DNA of 64,000 nt from Sporichthya brevicatena (GCF_039525035.1 NZ_BAAAHE010000010.1:71263-135262), one strand, 5' to 3'; numbered from the stretch's first letter, positions 1-9,804 are shown. The notes: generated by a model from the letters alone, not told the origin. Numbers and translations: made by a program.

Positions 1-764
1 GCTGGTACGCCGACAAGCTCTACGCGGACTACGTGAAGGAGGACGTGGCGATCCGCCGCATGCTCACCAAGGGCATGGAGCGGGCCGGCATCTCCAAGGT
101 CGAGATCGAGCGCACCCGCGACCGGGTCCGCGTCGACATCCACACCGCGCGTCCGGGCATCGTCATCGGCCGTAAGGGCGCGGAGGCGGACAACATCCGC
201 ACGCGTCTGGAGAACCTCACCTCGAAGCAGGTTCAGCTCAACATCCTCGAGGTGAAGAACCCCGAGGTCGACGCGCAGCTCGTCGCGCAGGGTGTGGCCG
301 AGCAGCTCGCCTCCCGCGTCGCGTTCCGTCGTGCGATGCGCAAGGCGCTGCAGTCGGCCACCAAGGCCGGCGCCAAGGGCATCCGGGTGCAGTGCTCGGG
401 CCGTCTCGGTGGCGCCGAGATGTCGCGCTCGGAGTTCTACCGCGAGGGTCGCGTCCCGCTGCACACGCTGCGCGCGGACATCGACTACGGCTTCTTCGAG
501 GCGCGCACGACCTTCGGCCGCATCGGCGTCAAGGTGTGGATCTACAAGGGTGACGTCACCGGCACCCGCGCCGAGCGCGAGGCCCAGCAGCGCGCCGCGG
601 CCGCCGCCGGTGCCCGTAGCCGCCCGGACCGTCGTCCGCGCCGCGGCGAGCGTCCCGGCCGTGGCCCGGCCGTCGAGTCGGCGCCCGCCACCGAGCCCAC
701 TGCCACCACCACGGCTCCGGCCGAGGCCGCGTCCGCGCCCGAGGGCGCGGGAGGGGAGAGCTGA
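1..764 (+). CDS. rpsC: 30S ribosomal protein S3 (5'-truncated)
   Basis: Small-subunit protein S3, which lines the mRNA entry channel. The reading frame is open from the first base: the codons before position 33 read [10 protein letters not shown], matching the S3 N-terminal region, so the gene begins outside the window and roughly 20 residues are missing. The KH domain ([15 protein letters not shown]) and the C-terminal S3 domain ([44 protein letters not shown]) are intact. After the fold ends there is a low-complexity R/G- then A/P/T/E-rich tail of about 60 residues, as is common in actinobacterial S3. It is followed 3 nt later by rplP and is part of the S10-spc superoperon. Confidence 0.97.
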   Translation, partial: WYADKLYADYVKEDVAIRRMLTKGMERAGISKVEIERTRDRVRVDIHTARPGIVIGRKGAEADNIRTRLENLTSKQVQLNILEVKNPEVDAQLVAQGVAEQLASRVAFRRAMRKALQSATKAGAKGIRVQCSGRLGGAEMSRSEFYREGRVPLHTLRADIDYGFFEARTTFGRIGVKVWIYKGDVTGTRAEREAQQRAAAAAGARSRPDRRPRRGERPGRGPAVESAPATEPTATTTAPAEAASAPEGAGGES

Positions 765-767
765 ACC

Positions 768-1187
768 GTGCTGATCCCACGTCGCGTCAAGCACCGTAAG
801 CAGCACCACCCGGACCGCCACGGCGCGTCCAAGGGCGGCAACACGATCGCGTTCGGTGACTTCGGCATCCAGGCTCTCGAGCCGGCCTACGTGACCAACC
901 GCCAGATCGAGTCGGCCCGTATCGCGATGACCCGTCACATCAAGCGTGGCGGCAAGGTCTGGATCAACATCTACCCGGACCGCCCGCTCACCAAGAAGCC
1001 CGCCGAGACCCGCATGGGTTCCGGTAAGGGTTCGCCGGAGTGGTGGGTCGCGAACATCAAGCCGGGTCGTGTCATGTTCGAGCTGTCCGGTGTTCCGGAG
1101 CCCGTCGCTCGCGAGGCCATGCGCCGCGCGATCCACAAGCTTCCGATGAAGTGCCGGTTCGTCACCCGCGAGGGGGTGCAGGGCTGA
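768..1187 (+). CDS. rplP: 50S ribosomal protein L16
   Basis: Large-subunit protein L16, which contacts A-site tRNA and helps organise the peptidyl-transferase region. The 139-residue product has the family's usual length and starts [19 protein letters not shown], with the conserved GFGDFG-like ([10 protein letters not shown]) and [12 protein letters not shown] motifs. The start is GTG, 3 nt after the rpsC stop and preceded by GGAGAG. Its TGA stop overlaps the rpmC ATG by one base (TGATG), so the two genes are probably translationally coupled. Confidence 0.98.
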   Translation: MLIPRRVKHRKQHHPDRHGASKGGNTIAFGDFGIQALEPAYVTNRQIESARIAMTRHIKRGGKVWINIYPDRPLTKKPAETRMGSGKGSPEWWVANIKPGRVMFELSGVPEPVAREAMRRAIHKLPMKCRFVTREGVQG

Positions 1188-1429
1188 TGGCTGACGAGAA
1201 GCAGGTCACCAACAAGGCCGCCGCCGCGCTGCGTGAGCTCGACGACGCCGAGCTGCTCAGCAAGCTCAAGGAGGCCAAGGAGGAGCTGTTCAACCTCCGC
1301 TTCCAGGCCGCCACCGGTCAGCTCGAGAGCCACGGCCGGCTGCGTGCGATCAAGAAGGAGATCGCGCGGATCTACACGACGATGCGGGAGCGCGAGCTCG
1401 GCATCACGACGTTCGAGGGCGTTGCCTGA
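1187..1429 (+). CDS. rpmC: 50S ribosomal protein L29
   Basis: L29 sits at the polypeptide exit tunnel and helps form the docking site for trigger factor and SRP. The 80-residue product ([20 protein letters not shown]...) has the two-helix L29 core ([38 protein letters not shown]) with short extensions at both ends. The frame is open upstream into rplP, but the ATG that overlaps the rplP stop gives the canonical protein and is chosen as the start. Its own stop overlaps the rpsQ start in the same TGATG arrangement. Confidence 0.96.
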   Translation: MADEKQVTNKAAAALRELDDAELLSKLKEAKEELFNLRFQAATGQLESHGRLRAIKKEIARIYTTMRERELGITTFEGVA

Positions 1430-1695
1430 TGAGTGAGTCCACCCAGCGCGGCTTCCGCAAGGTCCGTGAGGGCCTCGTGGTCAGCGACAAGATGCAGAAG
1501 ACCGTCGTCGTCGCCGTCGAGGACCGGGTCAAGCACCCGCTCTACGGCAAGGTCATCCGCCGCACCAACAAGCTGAAGGCCCACGACGAGAACGACGAGG
1601 CCGGCGTCGGCGACCGCGTTCTCCTCGCCGAGACCCGGCCGCTGTCCGCCACCAAGCGGTGGCGCGTGGTCGAGATCCTCGAGAAGGCCAAGTAA
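1429..1695 (+). CDS. rpsQ: 30S ribosomal protein S17
   Basis: S17 is a primary 16S rRNA-binding OB-fold protein needed for early 30S assembly. The 88-residue product carries the signature [23 protein letters not shown] followed by [16 protein letters not shown] and [24 protein letters not shown]. It starts at ATG overlapping the rpmC stop. A 98-nt spacer with no gene follows before rplN; this is the usual spc-operon boundary, though no clear promoter is visible there. Confidence 0.98.
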   Translation: MSESTQRGFRKVREGLVVSDKMQKTVVVAVEDRVKHPLYGKVIRRTNKLKAHDENDEAGVGDRVLLAETRPLSATKRWRVVEILEKAK

Positions 1696-1793
1696 GCGCG
1701 CACGGCAGCAAGGCCCACCGCAAGCCACCAGCAAGCCAGTTCCGCAAGGCTCGGCAGCACGCCGAGAACCAGCGCGACAACCAGGAGTAGGCA

Positions 1794-2162
1794 GTGATCC
1801 AGCAGGAGTCGCGACTGCGCGTCGCCGACAACACGGGTGCGAAGGAACTTCTCTGCATCCGCGTTCTCGGTGGCTCCGGTCGGCGCTACGCGGGCATCGG
1901 CGACATCATCGTCGCCACCGTCAAGGACGCGATCCCGGGCGGCGGGGTGAAGAAGGGCGAGGTCGTGAAGGCGGTCGTCGTCCGGACCACCAAGGAGCGT
2001 CGCCGTGGCGACGGCTCCTACATCCGCTTCGACGAGAACGCGGCCGTGATCATCAAGGACGGCGGGGACCCGCGCGGCACCCGCATCTTCGGCCCGGTCG
2101 GGCGCGAGCTGCGGGACAAGCGCTTCATGCGCATCATCTCGCTCGCTCCGGAGGTGCTCTGA
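1794..2162 (+). CDS. rplN: 50S ribosomal protein L14
   Basis: L14 lies at the 30S-50S interface and forms intersubunit bridges. The 122-residue product has the full-length, highly conserved sequence ([47 protein letters not shown]-like [10 protein letters not shown] end). The start is GTG with AGGAGTAG upstream. First gene of the spc segment; rplX follows after 3 nt. Confidence 0.98.
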   Translation: MIQQESRLRVADNTGAKELLCIRVLGGSGRRYAGIGDIIVATVKDAIPGGGVKKGEVVKAVVVRTTKERRRGDGSYIRFDENAAVIIKDGGDPRGTRIFGPVGRELRDKRFMRIISLAPEVL

Positions 2163-2165
2163 CCT

Positions 2166-2483
2166 ATGAAGATCAAGAAGGGCGACACCGTCCAGGTGAT
2201 CTCGGGCAAGGACCGCGGCGTCCGCGGCCGGGTCATCCAGGCCTACCCCGAGGCTGACAAGGTCCTCGTCGAGGGCGTGAACCGCATCAAGAAGCACACC
2301 AAGGTGACCACCGGTCTCCGCGGCGCGCAGAGCGGCGGCATCGTCACGCAGGAGGCACCGATCCACGTCTCCAACGTGATGCTCGTCGACCCCGAGGACC
2401 ACCTGCCCACCCGCGTCGGCTACCGCCGCGACGAGGAGGGCCGCAAGGTCCGGGTCTCCAAGCGCACGGGGAAGGACATCTGA
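2166..2483 (+). CDS. rplX: 50S ribosomal protein L24
   Basis: L24 is an assembly-initiating large-subunit protein near the exit tunnel. The 105-residue product opens [18 protein letters not shown], the KOW motif that defines the family, and continues with [12 protein letters not shown] and [20 protein letters not shown]. It starts at ATG 3 nt after rplN, and its TGA overlaps the ATG of rplE (TGATG). Confidence 0.98.
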   Translation: MKIKKGDTVQVISGKDRGVRGRVIQAYPEADKVLVEGVNRIKKHTKVTTGLRGAQSGGIVTQEAPIHVSNVMLVDPEDHLPTRVGYRRDEEGRKVRVSKRTGKDI

Positions 2484-3061
2484 TGACGGCCACCGAAGAG
2501 CGCGTCGAGAAGATTCCGGCCCGCCTCAAGCTGCGGTACCGCGAGGAGATCGTCCCGGCGCTGCAGAGCGAGTTCGGCTACGCGAACGTCATGCAGATCC
2601 CGCGGCTGGTCAAGGTCGTGGTGAACATGGGCGTCGGCGAGGCCGCTCGCGACTCCAAGCTGATCGACGGCGCCGTCCGCGACCTCGAGGCCATCACCGG
2701 CCAGAAGCCGCAGGTCACCAAGGCCCGCAAGTCGATCGCGCAGTTCAAGCTCCGCGAGGGCATGCCGATCGGCGCGCACGTCACGCTGCGCGGCGACCGC
2801 ATGTGGGAGTTCACCGACCGCCTGCTGTCGATCGCGCTGCCCCGCATCCGCGACTTCCGCGGTCTGTCGCCGAAGCAGTTCGACGGCCGCGGCAACTACA
2901 CGTTCGGTCTGAACGAGCAGTCGATGTTCCACGAGATCGACCAGGACAAGACGGACCGCGTGCGCGGCATGGACATCACGGTGGTCACGACCGCCACCAA
3001 CGACGACGAGGGTCGCGCACTGCTGCGTCACCTCGGCTTCCCGTTCGCCGAGTCGCGGTAA
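2483..3061 (+). CDS. rplE: 50S ribosomal protein L5
   Basis: L5 binds 5S rRNA in the central protuberance and contacts P-site tRNA. The 192-residue product has the typical motifs [39 protein letters not shown] and [16 protein letters not shown]. The start ATG overlaps the rplX stop. The N-terminus [19 protein letters not shown] is an ordinary actinobacterial extension. Confidence 0.98.
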   Translation: MTATEERVEKIPARLKLRYREEIVPALQSEFGYANVMQIPRLVKVVVNMGVGEAARDSKLIDGAVRDLEAITGQKPQVTKARKSIAQFKLREGMPIGAHVTLRGDRMWEFTDRLLSIALPRIRDFRGLSPKQFDGRGNYTFGLNEQSMFHEIDQDKTDRVRGMDITVVTTATNDDEGRALLRHLGFPFAESR

Positions 3062-3073
3062 GGAGACCGACCC

Positions 3074-3259
3074 ATGGCCAAGAAGTCTTTGATCGCGAAG
3101 GCGGCGCGCAAGCCGAAGTTCGCCGTGCGTGGCTACACCCGCTGCCAGCGCTGCGGGCGCCCGCACTCCGTGTACCGCAAGTTCGGCCTCTGCCGCGTGT
3201 GCCTGCGCAACATGGCGCACCGCGGTGAGCTGCCCGGCGTCACCAAGAGCAGCTGGTAA
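3074..3259 (+). CDS. rpsZ: 30S ribosomal protein S14, type Z (zinc form)
   Basis: S14 of the 61-residue zinc-binding class, located in the 30S head. Four cysteines in a CxxC...CxxC arrangement (CQRC...CRVC, spanning about residues 24-43) form the zinc knuckle. Actinobacteria often also carry a zinc-free S14 paralogue used under zinc starvation; none is present here. ATG start with AAGGAG nine nt upstream; 12-nt gaps separate it from rplE and rpsH. Confidence 0.97.
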   Translation: MAKKSLIAKAARKPKFAVRGYTRCQRCGRPHSVYRKFGLCRVCLRNMAHRGELPGVTKSSW

Positions 3260-3271
3260 GGGGGAGCCGAC

Positions 3272-3676
3272 ATGACGATGACTGACCCGATCGCGGACAT
3301 GCTCGCGCGCCTGCGCAACGCGAACACCGCGTACCACGACACCGTGTCGATGCCCTACAGCAAGATCAAGGCGCACATCGCCGAGATCCTGCAGCAGCAG
3401 GGCTACATCGCCGGCTGGACCGTCGACGAGGTCGAGGGCGTCCCCGGCAAGCGCCTCACGCTCGAGCTGAAGTACGGCCCGAGCCGGGAGCGTGCGATCG
3501 CCGGCCTGCGCCGCATCTCGAAGCCGGGCCTGCGCGTGTACGCCAAGTCGACGAACATGCCCAAGGTCCTCGGTGGCCTCGGCGTGGCCATCATTTCGAC
3601 GTCGTCCGGCCTGCTGACCGACAAGCAGGCCGTCAAGCAGGGTGTGGGCGGGGAAGTCCTCGCCTACGTCTGGTAA
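3272..3676 (+). CDS. rpsH: 30S ribosomal protein S8
   Basis: S8 binds 16S rRNA helix 21 and nucleates the 30S platform; in many bacteria it is also the spc-operon translational repressor. The 134-residue product begins [17 protein letters not shown] and ends with the diagnostic [22 protein letters not shown]...[12 protein letters not shown] start behind AAGGGGGAG. Confidence 0.98.
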   Translation: MTMTDPIADMLARLRNANTAYHDTVSMPYSKIKAHIAEILQQQGYIAGWTVDEVEGVPGKRLTLELKYGPSRERAIAGLRRISKPGLRVYAKSTNMPKVLGGLGVAIISTSSGLLTDKQAVKQGVGGEVLAYVW

Positions 3677-3694
3677 CGGGAGGAGGAGCACCAC

Positions 3695-4234
3695 ATGTCG
3701 CGAATCGGCAGGCTTCCGATCCCGGTCCCGTCCGGCGTCGAGGTGACCATCGCGGGCTCGGAGATCACGGTGAAGGGCCCCAAGGGCACCCTCACGCACA
3801 CCGTGGTCTCGCCCATCACGGTCGAGAAGGGTGAGGACGGCGTCCTCACCGTCACGCGCCCGGACGACAACCGGGACTCGCGGTCCCGGCACGGTCTGAC
3901 CCGCACGCTGATCAACAACATGGTGATCGGCGTGACCCAGGGCTACGAGAAGAAGATGGAGATCGCGGGCGTCGGCTACCGCGTCCAGCCGAAGGGCTCC
4001 GGTCTGGAGTTCGCGCTGGGCTACAGCCACCCGGTCCCCGTCGAGGCGCCTCCCGGCATCACCTTCGCCGTCGAGTCCCCGACCAAGTTCTCGGTCGCGG
4101 GCATCGACAAGCAGCTCGTCGGTGAGGTCGCCGCGAACATCCGCAAGCTGCGCAAGCCCGACCCGTACAAGGGCAAGGGTGTGCGCTACGCCGGCGAGGT
4201 CATTCGCCGCAAGGTCGGAAAGGCTGGCAAGTAG
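3695..4234 (+). CDS. rplF: 50S ribosomal protein L6
   Basis: L6 sits near the factor-binding site (sarcin-ricin loop region) of the large subunit. The 179-residue product is full length, opening [17 protein letters not shown] with two L6 repeats and the C-terminal signature [17 protein letters not shown] start with GGGAGGAGG upstream. rplR begins 2 nt after the stop. Confidence 0.98.
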   Translation: MSRIGRLPIPVPSGVEVTIAGSEITVKGPKGTLTHTVVSPITVEKGEDGVLTVTRPDDNRDSRSRHGLTRTLINNMVIGVTQGYEKKMEIAGVGYRVQPKGSGLEFALGYSHPVPVEAPPGITFAVESPTKFSVAGIDKQLVGEVAANIRKLRKPDPYKGKGVRYAGEVIRRKVGKAGK

Positions 4235-4236
4235 CC

Positions 4237-4620
4237 ATGGCTGTCAGCGTCAAGATCGGCAAGGGCATCTCCCGCAAGGGGGTGGCCCGCAAGCGCCGTC
4301 ACCTTCGGGTCCGCAAGAAGGTTTCCGGCACGGCGACGCGTCCGCGTCTCGTCGTGAACCGGTCCAGCCGCCACATGGTGGCGCAGGTGGTGGACGACAC
4401 CGCCGGCGTGACCCTGGCGTCGGCGTCGACCATGGACGCCTCGCTGCGGACCGCAGCCGGCGACAAGACGGAAAAGGCGCGCAAGGTCGGCGAGCTCGTC
4501 GCCGAGCGCGCGAAGGCCGCGGGAGTCTCTGCGGTGGTCTTCGACCGGGGTGGCAACCGCTACCACGGCCGGATCGCCGCGCTCGCCGACGGTGCCCGCG
4601 AGTCTGGATTGGAGTTCTGA
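4237..4620 (+). CDS. rplR: 50S ribosomal protein L18
   Basis: L18 binds 5S rRNA together with L5 and helps attach it to the 50S subunit. The 127-residue product shows the L18 pattern ([60 protein letters not shown]). ATG start; its TGA overlaps the rpsE ATG (TGATG). Confidence 0.98.
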   Translation: MAVSVKIGKGISRKGVARKRRHLRVRKKVSGTATRPRLVVNRSSRHMVAQVVDDTAGVTLASASTMDASLRTAAGDKTEKARKVGELVAERAKAAGVSAVVFDRGGNRYHGRIAALADGARESGLEF

Positions 4621-5249
4621 TGCCCGGTCAACAGCGTCGAGGCCCCGGTGGCGGGGCCGGCGGCGGCCAGGGCGGTGGCGGCGACCGTCGCGACCGTCGC
4701 GACGACCGTCGCGGCGGCGGCTCGCAGGAGAAGAGCGCGTTCGTCGAGCGCGTCGTCGACATCAACCGTGTCGCCAAGGTCGTGAAGGGTGGCCGGCGCT
4801 TCAGCTTCACCGCGCTGGTCGTCGTCGGCGACGGTGACGGCACCGTGGGCGTCGGCTACGGCAAGGCCAAGGAGGTGCCCGCGGCGATCGCCAAGGGTGT
4901 CGAGGAGGCCAAGAAGAACTTCTTCAAGGTCCCGCGGATCCAGGGCACCATCCCGCACCCCGTCCAGGGTGAGAAGGCCGCCGGCGTGGTCATGCTGCGT
5001 CCGGCCAGCCCGGGTACCGGCGTCATCGCCGGCGGTGCGGTCCGCGCCGTCCTGGAGTGCGCCGGGGTCCACGACATCCTGAGCAAGTCGCTGGGGTCGG
5101 ACAACTCGATCAACATCGTTCACGCAACGGTCGACGCGCTGCGCCGGCTGGAGAAGCCGGAGGCGGTGGCGGCCCGTCGTGGCCTGCCCCTGGAGGACGT
5201 CGCCCCGCCGGCGATGCTCCGCGCCCGGGCGGCGGGAACGGGGGCCTGA
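4620..5249 (+). CDS. rpsE: 30S ribosomal protein S5
   Basis: S5 acts at the mRNA entry site and affects decoding fidelity. The 209-residue product starts with a Gly/Arg/Asp-rich disordered segment of about 35 residues, then the S5 double-stranded-RNA-binding fold ([23 protein letters not shown]) and the C-terminal domain ([52 protein letters not shown]). The frame is open far upstream into rplF/rplR, but the ATG overlapping the rplR stop is the conserved start. rpmD follows immediately. Confidence 0.97.
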   Translation: MPGQQRRGPGGGAGGGQGGGGDRRDRRDDRRGGGSQEKSAFVERVVDINRVAKVVKGGRRFSFTALVVVGDGDGTVGVGYGKAKEVPAAIAKGVEEAKKNFFKVPRIQGTIPHPVQGEKAAGVVMLRPASPGTGVIAGGAVRAVLECAGVHDILSKSLGSDNSINIVHATVDALRRLEKPEAVAARRGLPLEDVAPPAMLRARAAGTGA

Positions 5250-5250
5250 G

Positions 5251-5430
5251 ATGGCTCAGCTGAAGATCACCCAGGTCCGCTCCGCCATCGGCGGCAAGCA
5301 GAACCAGCGCGACACCCTGCGCTCGCTCGGCCTCCGCAAGATCTCCCAGGAGGTCATCCGCGAGGACGACCCCGTCACGCTCGGCATGATCAACGCCGTG
5401 CGGCACCTCGTCACGGTAGAGAAGGTCTAG
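5251..5430 (+). CDS. rpmD: 50S ribosomal protein L30
   Basis: L30 is a small peripheral 50S protein present in most bacteria. The 59-residue product [19 protein letters not shown]...HLVTVEKV has the family's usual length and the invariant I..K..Q..TLRSLGL pattern. The frame is open upstream inside rpsE; the ATG one nt after the rpsE stop is chosen because it gives the canonical N-terminus. rplO begins 4 nt after the stop. Confidence 0.96.
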   Translation: MAQLKITQVRSAIGGKQNQRDTLRSLGLRKISQEVIREDDPVTLGMINAVRHLVTVEKV

Positions 5431-5434
5431 GTCC

Positions 5435-5878
5435 ATGACGCTCAAGGTTCACCACCTGCGCCCGGCCCCGGGTGCCCACAAGCCGAAGACCCGCGTGGGT
5501 CGCGGTGAGGGCTCCAAGGGCAAGACGGCCGGTCGCGGCACCAAGGGCACCAAGGCCCGCTACCAGGTTCCGGCCCGGTTCGAGGGTGGGCAGATGCCGC
5601 TGCACATGCGGCTGCCCAAGCTGCGCGGCTTCACCAACCCGTTCCGCACCGAGTACCAGGTCGTCAACCTCGACAAGCTGGCGGCGCTCTACCCGTCCGG
5701 CGGCGAGGTCACGGTCGAGGACCTGGTCGCCAAGGGTGCGGTCCGGAAGAACTCCCCGGTCAAGATTCTGGGAACAGGGGAGGTCTCCGTGGCGCTGCAG
5801 GTGACGGTGCACGCGGTCTCGGGTTCGGCTCGCGAGAAGATCACGGGCGCCGGCGGCACGGTCACGCCGCTCGCCTGA
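5435..5878 (+). CDS. rplO: 50S ribosomal protein L15
   Basis: L15 is a late-assembly 50S protein threading into 23S rRNA. The 147-residue product has the Gly/Lys-rich extended N-terminus ([18 protein letters not shown]) and globular domain with [17 protein letters not shown], ending in the usual GAGGTVTPL. Last ribosomal gene before secY. The 81-nt gap that follows contains TAGCCT at 5892-5897, a possible -10 box for a secY promoter, but with no clear -35. Confidence 0.97.
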   Translation: MTLKVHHLRPAPGAHKPKTRVGRGEGSKGKTAGRGTKGTKARYQVPARFEGGQMPLHMRLPKLRGFTNPFRTEYQVVNLDKLAALYPSGGEVTVEDLVAKGAVRKNSPVKILGTGEVSVALQVTVHAVSGSAREKITGAGGTVTPLA

Positions 5879-5959
5879 GCGGTCCGTGAGTTAGCCTCCG
5901 TACGAGTCCCGACCCCGCCAGGCCGCACACCCGCCCCGTAAGTCCGCGCAGGAGGAAAC

Positions 5960-7270
5960 GTGCTCACCGCGTTCGCGCAGGCGTTCCGTACGCCTGACCT
6001 GCGCAAGAAGCTGTTGTTCACCCTCGGCATCATCCTGCTGTTCCGGCTGGGTTCGCAGGTGCCGACGCCGGGGGTGGACACCCAGGCCATCAACACCTGC
6101 CTGGAACCGGCGCTGGACGAGGGCGGGATCTACGGCCTGATCAACCTGTTCTCGGGTGGCGCGCTGCTGCAGCTCGCCATCTTCGCGCTCGGGATCATGC
6201 CGTACATCACGGCGAGCATCATCATCCAGCTGCTCGTCGTGGTCATCCCACGCCTGGAGACCCTCAAGAAGGAGGGCCAGGCCGGCACCGCGAAGCTCAC
6301 GCAGTACACCCGGTACCTCACGATCGCGCTCGCGATCCTGCAGTCCACCGCCCTGATCGCGATCGCGCGTCAGCCCGGGCGACTGCTCCAGGGCTGTGAC
6401 CTGCCGCTGATCCACGAGGACATCGGCTGGTTCGGGATCGTCACGATGGTCTCGATCATGACCGCCGGCACCGGCGTGATCATGTGGATGGGCGAGATGA
6501 TCACGGACAAGGGCGTCGGCAACGGCATGTCCGTCCTGATCTTCACGCAGATCGCCGCGACCTTCCCGCAGCAGCTGTGGCAGATCAAGGTCGTCGAGGG
6601 CTGGTTCGTCTTCATCTGCGTCTGCGCCGCCGGCCTCGTGCTCGTCGCCGCGGTCGTGTTCGTCGAGCAGGCGCAACGCCGCATCCCGGTGCAGTACGCC
6701 AAGCGGATGATCGGCCGCCGCATGTACGGCGGGACCAGCACCTACATCCCGCTCAAGGTCAACCAGGCCGGCATCATCCCGGTCATCTTCGCCTCGTCGC
6801 TGCTCTACCTGCCGGCGCTGGCGACCCAGATCTCGGACGACAAGAACAGCGGCTGGGCCCTCTGGATCCAGAAGTACTTCACGACCGGGGACCACCCGCT
6901 GTACATGGCCTCGTTCTTCATCCTGATCGTCTTCTTCGCCTTCTTCTACGTCGCGATCACCTTCAACCCGAAGGAGCTCGCGGACAACATGAAGAAGTAC
7001 GGCGGCTTCATCCCCGGCATCCGGGCCGGCCGCCCGACCGAGGAGTACCTCGACTACGTGCTCAACCGGATCACCACCGCGGGTGCGCTCTACCTGGGCG
7101 TCATCGCGCTCATCCCGATGGTGGCGATCGGCATTCTCGGCAGCAGCGCGACGCAGCAGTTCCCGTTCGGTGGTGCGAGCATCCTCATCATCGTCGGGGT
7201 CGGCCTGGACACCGTGAAGCAGATCCAGAGCCAGCTGCAGCAGCGCAATTACGAGGGATTCCTGCGGTAG
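5960..7270 (+). CDS. secY: Preprotein translocase subunit SecY
   Basis: Channel-forming subunit of the SecYEG translocon in the cytoplasmic membrane. The 436-residue product has ten hydrophobic segments and the conserved signatures LGIMPYITASIIIQLL, ARRIPVQYAKR-like QAQRRIPVQYAKRMIG, and the cytoplasmic loop ending FIPGIRAGRPTEEYLDYVL. The start is GTG with a strong GGAGGA six nt upstream. Its TAG stop abuts the adk ATG directly. secY-adk-map is the standard order at this point of the superoperon. Confidence 0.98.
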   Translation: MLTAFAQAFRTPDLRKKLLFTLGIILLFRLGSQVPTPGVDTQAINTCLEPALDEGGIYGLINLFSGGALLQLAIFALGIMPYITASIIIQLLVVVIPRLETLKKEGQAGTAKLTQYTRYLTIALAILQSTALIAIARQPGRLLQGCDLPLIHEDIGWFGIVTMVSIMTAGTGVIMWMGEMITDKGVGNGMSVLIFTQIAATFPQQLWQIKVVEGWFVFICVCAAGLVLVAAVVFVEQAQRRIPVQYAKRMIGRRMYGGTSTYIPLKVNQAGIIPVIFASSLLYLPALATQISDDKNSGWALWIQKYFTTGDHPLYMASFFILIVFFAFFYVAITFNPKELADNMKKYGGFIPGIRAGRPTEEYLDYVLNRITTAGALYLGVIALIPMVAIGILGSSATQQFPFGGASILIIVGVGLDTVKQIQSQLQQRNYEGFLR

Positions 7271-7924
7271 ATGCGCATCGTCCTTGTGGGTCCCCCAGGA
7301 GCGGGGAAAGGCACCCAGGCGGAGTTCATCGCGGCACACCTGTCGATTCCGAAGATCTCGACGGGCGACATCTTCCGCAAGAACGTCAGCCAGGGGACGC
7401 CGCTCGGCGCCGAGGCCAAGAAGTACATGGATGCCGGTGACCTCGTCCCGGACGAGATCACCATCGCCATGGTGAAGGACCGCATCAGCGAGCCGGACGC
7501 GGTGAACGGGTACCTGCTCGACGGGTTCCCGCGGAACGTCGCCCAGGCCAAGGTCCTCGACGCGATGCTCGACGACATGGGCAGTGGCCTGGACATGGTC
7601 ATGGAGCTCGTCGTCGACGACGAGGAGGTCGTCCGCCGCCTCGCCGGGCGACGCACCTGCCGGGACTGCGGTCAGATCTGGCACGTCGAGTTCGACCCGC
7701 CCGCCGTCGAGGACGTCTGCGACCGGTGCTCGGGCGAGCTGTTCCAGCGCGACGACGACAAGGAAGCGACCATCCGGCACCGGCTGGAGGTCTACAACGA
7801 GCAGACCGCGCCGATCGTCGACTACTACGCCGACCGCTCGATCCTCGTCGGGGTCGACGCGACCGGCACGGTCGAGGACGTCACCGAGCGAGCGATCGGC
7901 GCGCTGCACCGCATGGAGAGCTGA
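7271..7924 (+). CDS. adk: Adenylate kinase, zinc-lid type
   Basis: Catalyses ATP + AMP to 2 ADP in the cytoplasm and so balances adenine nucleotides. The 217-residue protein has the P-loop [10 protein letters not shown] at residues 8-17, the NMP-binding [10 protein letters not shown] segment and a LID domain with two Cys pairs (CRDC and CDRC, about residues 133-155). Those four cysteines make this the zinc-binding long form, as in Bacillus and unlike E. coli. It starts at ATG with no spacer after secY, so translation is probably coupled. Confidence 0.97.
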   Translation: MRIVLVGPPGAGKGTQAEFIAAHLSIPKISTGDIFRKNVSQGTPLGAEAKKYMDAGDLVPDEITIAMVKDRISEPDAVNGYLLDGFPRNVAQAKVLDAMLDDMGSGLDMVMELVVDDEEVVRRLAGRRTCRDCGQIWHVEFDPPAVEDVCDRCSGELFQRDDDKEATIRHRLEVYNEQTAPIVDYYADRSILVGVDATGTVEDVTERAIGALHRMES

Positions 7925-7933
7925 GGGGCCGAC

Positions 7934-8767
7934 GTGTTCCGACGGCGACGCGCCATCGAGTACAAGACGCCTGAGCAGATCCAGAAGATGCGGGTGGCCG
8001 GCCTGCTCGTGGGGGAGACCCTCGAGCTGCTGCGCAGCAGCATCGAGCCGGGCATGACGACCAAGGACCTCGACGCGATCGCGGAGAAGAACATCCGCTC
8101 CGCGGGCGGCATCCCGTCCTTCATCGGGGTCCCGGGTGGTCCCGGGGTCCCGGACTTCCCGGCGACGCTGTGCACCTCGGTCAACGACGAGGTCGTCCAC
8201 GGCATCCCGGGCCCGCGGGTGATCCGGGACGGCGACGTCGTCTCGATCGACTGCGGCGCGATCGTCGACGGCTGGCACGGCGACGCGGCGATCACGATCC
8301 CGGTCGGGGACGTGGCGCCGGAGCACCTCGAGCTGCTGCGCGTGTGCGAGGAGTCGCTGTGGCGGGGGATGGCGGCGGCCACCCTCACCGGCCGGATCAA
8401 CGACATCGGTGACGCGATCCAGGACTACGTCGAGAGCCAGGGCGACTACGGGATCGTCGAGGAGTACGTCGGTCACGGCATCGGCAGCGAGATGCACATG
8501 GCGCCCCAGGTGCCGAACTACTCCGTGGCCGACAAGCTGGAGAAGATCCGTCCGGGTCTGGTCCTCGCCGTCGAGCCCATGATCAACCTCGGGGACCGCC
8601 GGACCCGGACGCTCGCGGACGGCTGGACCGTCAGCACCGTCGACGGGAAGTTCTCCGCCCACTTCGAACACACGTTCACCGTCACCGACGACGGGCCGTG
8701 GGTGTTGACCGCCCTCGACGGGGGAAAGGAACGAATCGGTGCAATTCGGGCGGCCGCTCCCGCCTGA
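7934..8767 (+). CDS. map: Methionine aminopeptidase, type I
   Basis: Cotranslationally removes the initiator methionine; a two-metal pita-bread hydrolase. The 277-residue product carries the metal ligands in order: ...VSIDCGAIVDGWHGDAAIT (two Asp), YVGHGIGSEMHMAPQVPNY (His), AVEPMIN (Glu) and the final Glu in AHFEHTFTVTDDG. There is no N-terminal SH3-like extension. GTG start 9 nt after adk, behind GAGGGG. Last gene of the spc-secY unit; a 129-nt gap with a promoter candidate follows. Confidence 0.97.
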   Translation: MFRRRRAIEYKTPEQIQKMRVAGLLVGETLELLRSSIEPGMTTKDLDAIAEKNIRSAGGIPSFIGVPGGPGVPDFPATLCTSVNDEVVHGIPGPRVIRDGDVVSIDCGAIVDGWHGDAAITIPVGDVAPEHLELLRVCEESLWRGMAAATLTGRINDIGDAIQDYVESQGDYGIVEEYVGHGIGSEMHMAPQVPNYSVADKLEKIRPGLVLAVEPMINLGDRRTRTLADGWTVSTVDGKFSAHFEHTFTVTDDGPWVLTALDGGKERIGAIRAAAPA

Positions 8768-8782
8768 CCGGCACCGGCCCGA

Positions 8783-8813
8783 TTTCGCCCTGCCGACACG
8801 AGTGACGTAGACT
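8783..8813 (+). promoter_or_regulatory. Candidate promoter for the infA-alpha operon
   Basis: TAGACT at 8808-8813 fits an actinobacterial -10 box (TAnnnT), with a weak -35-like TTTCGC at 8783-8788 (19-nt spacer). It lies about 85 nt before infA in the longest gap since rpsC. The -35 match is poor, so only the -10 call carries weight. Confidence 0.4.
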
Positions 8814-8896
8814 CGCCCGTCGGCCCCCGGAACGATCACTGCCGTGGGCTGTTCATGCGTGACAGCACCCAAGTACGAGACCGAAACGCGGAGGCT

Positions 8897-9118
8897 ATGC
8901 CGAAGAAGGATGGTGCCATCGAGATCGAGGGCACGGTTGTCGAGTCGCTCCCGAACGCCATGTTCCGGGTCGAGTTGGACAACGGCCACAAGGTCCTGGC
9001 GCACATCAGCGGCAAGATGCGGATGCACTACATCCGGATCCTGCCGGACGACCGGGTTGTCGTGGAGCTCTCGCCCTACGACCTGACCCGGGGTCGGATT
9101 GTCTACCGCTACAAGTAA
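8897..9118 (+). CDS. infA: Translation initiation factor IF-1
   Basis: IF-1 blocks the ribosomal A site during initiation and cooperates with IF-2 and IF-3. The 73-residue OB-fold protein ([27 protein letters not shown]...GRIVYRYK) matches the family over its whole length. The frame is open another 14 codons upstream, but the ATG preceded by GGAGGC gives the conserved start. First gene of the infA-rpmJ-rpsM-rpsK-rpoA-rplQ block. Confidence 0.97.
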   Translation: MPKKDGAIEIEGTVVESLPNAMFRVELDNGHKVLAHISGKMRMHYIRILPDDRVVVELSPYDLTRGRIVYRYK

Positions 9119-9166
9119 CCGTCGGGGGCGCTGCCCCGGACAACCCCCGAAGGACGAACAGAGGCC

Positions 9167-9280
9167 ATGAAGGTCAACCCGAGCGTGAAGAAGATCTGCG
9201 ACAAGTGCAAGGTGATCCGCCGGCACGGTCGCGTCATGGTCATCTGCGAGAACCTGCGCCACAAGCAGCGCCAGGGCTGA
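9167..9280 (+). CDS. rpmJ: 50S ribosomal protein L36, zinc form
   Basis: The smallest 50S protein, near the peptidyl-transferase centre. The product is 37 residues: [20 protein letters not shown] then [17 protein letters not shown]. Cys11, Cys14, Cys27 and His32 form the CxxC...C...H zinc site, so this is the zinc-containing paralogue. ATG start with AGAGG just upstream. The preceding 48-nt gap holds an inverted repeat (TCGGGGG at 9122 and CCCCCGA at 9144) that could form a hairpin within the operon. Confidence 0.96.
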   Translation: MKVNPSVKKICDKCKVIRRHGRVMVICENLRHKQRQG

Positions 9281-9400
9281 TTCACCCCGCTGCGCATCGA
9301 CGGCGACCCAGTCGCTGAACCCCCGGCACGGAGGCCGGGGCCGGGACTTCCACCCGGACCGATGTGCTCAGACCTCCGTCGAAGTTGAAGGAAGTACCTC

Positions 9401-9781
9401 GTGGCACGCCTTGTCGGCGTCGACCTCCCACGCGAGAAGCGTCTGGAGATCGCGCTCACCTACATCTACGGCATCGGCCGCACCCGCGCGCAGCAGACCT
9501 GCGCCGGCACGGGCATCGACCCGAACATGCGCGCCAAGGACCTCGGCGACGAGGAGCTGGTGAAGCTCCGCGACTGGATCGAGGCGAACTACAAGACCGA
9601 GGGTGACCTCCGTCGTGAGGTTGCCGCCGACATCCGTCGCAAGGTGGAGATCGGTTGCTACCAGGGGCTCCGGCACCGCCGCGGCCTGCCCGTGCACGGC
9701 CAGCGCACGCACACCAACGCCCGTACCCGTAAGGGCCCGCGCCGCGCCATCGCCGGCAAGAAGAAGCCCGGAAAGAAGTAG
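9401..9781 (+). CDS. rpsM: 30S ribosomal protein S13
   Basis: S13 is in the 30S head, forms bridges to the 50S subunit and contacts P-site tRNA. The 126-residue product begins [26 protein letters not shown] and has the basic C-terminus [31 protein letters not shown] start with GAAGGAAG upstream. The 120-nt gap before it contains a GC hairpin (CCCCGGC 9321-9327 with GCCGGGG 9334-9340). Confidence 0.98.
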   Translation: MARLVGVDLPREKRLEIALTYIYGIGRTRAQQTCAGTGIDPNMRAKDLGDEELVKLRDWIEANYKTEGDLRREVAADIRRKVEIGCYQGLRHRRGLPVHGQRTHTNARTRKGPRRAIAGKKKPGKK

Positions 9782-9785
9782 GACA

Positions 9786-9804
9786 GTGGGGGCTCCGCCC
9801 CCAC
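9786..9804 (+). other. Intercistronic hairpin between rpsM and rpsK
   Basis: GTGGGGGC and GCCCCCAC pair perfectly (8 bp) around a TCC loop, 5 nt after the rpsM stop. No U-tract follows and the genes on both sides belong to one operon, so it is more likely an mRNA stability or attenuation element than a true terminator. Confidence 0.5.

Noticed and set aside
542..868. Long minus-strand and alternative-frame open frames across most of the window (for example 5891-9262 and 42211-45186 on the minus strand)
   Set aside because: They lie antisense to clear genes, have biased composition (Arg/Asp/Val/His-rich) typical of shadow frames in high-GC DNA, and show no recognisable motifs.
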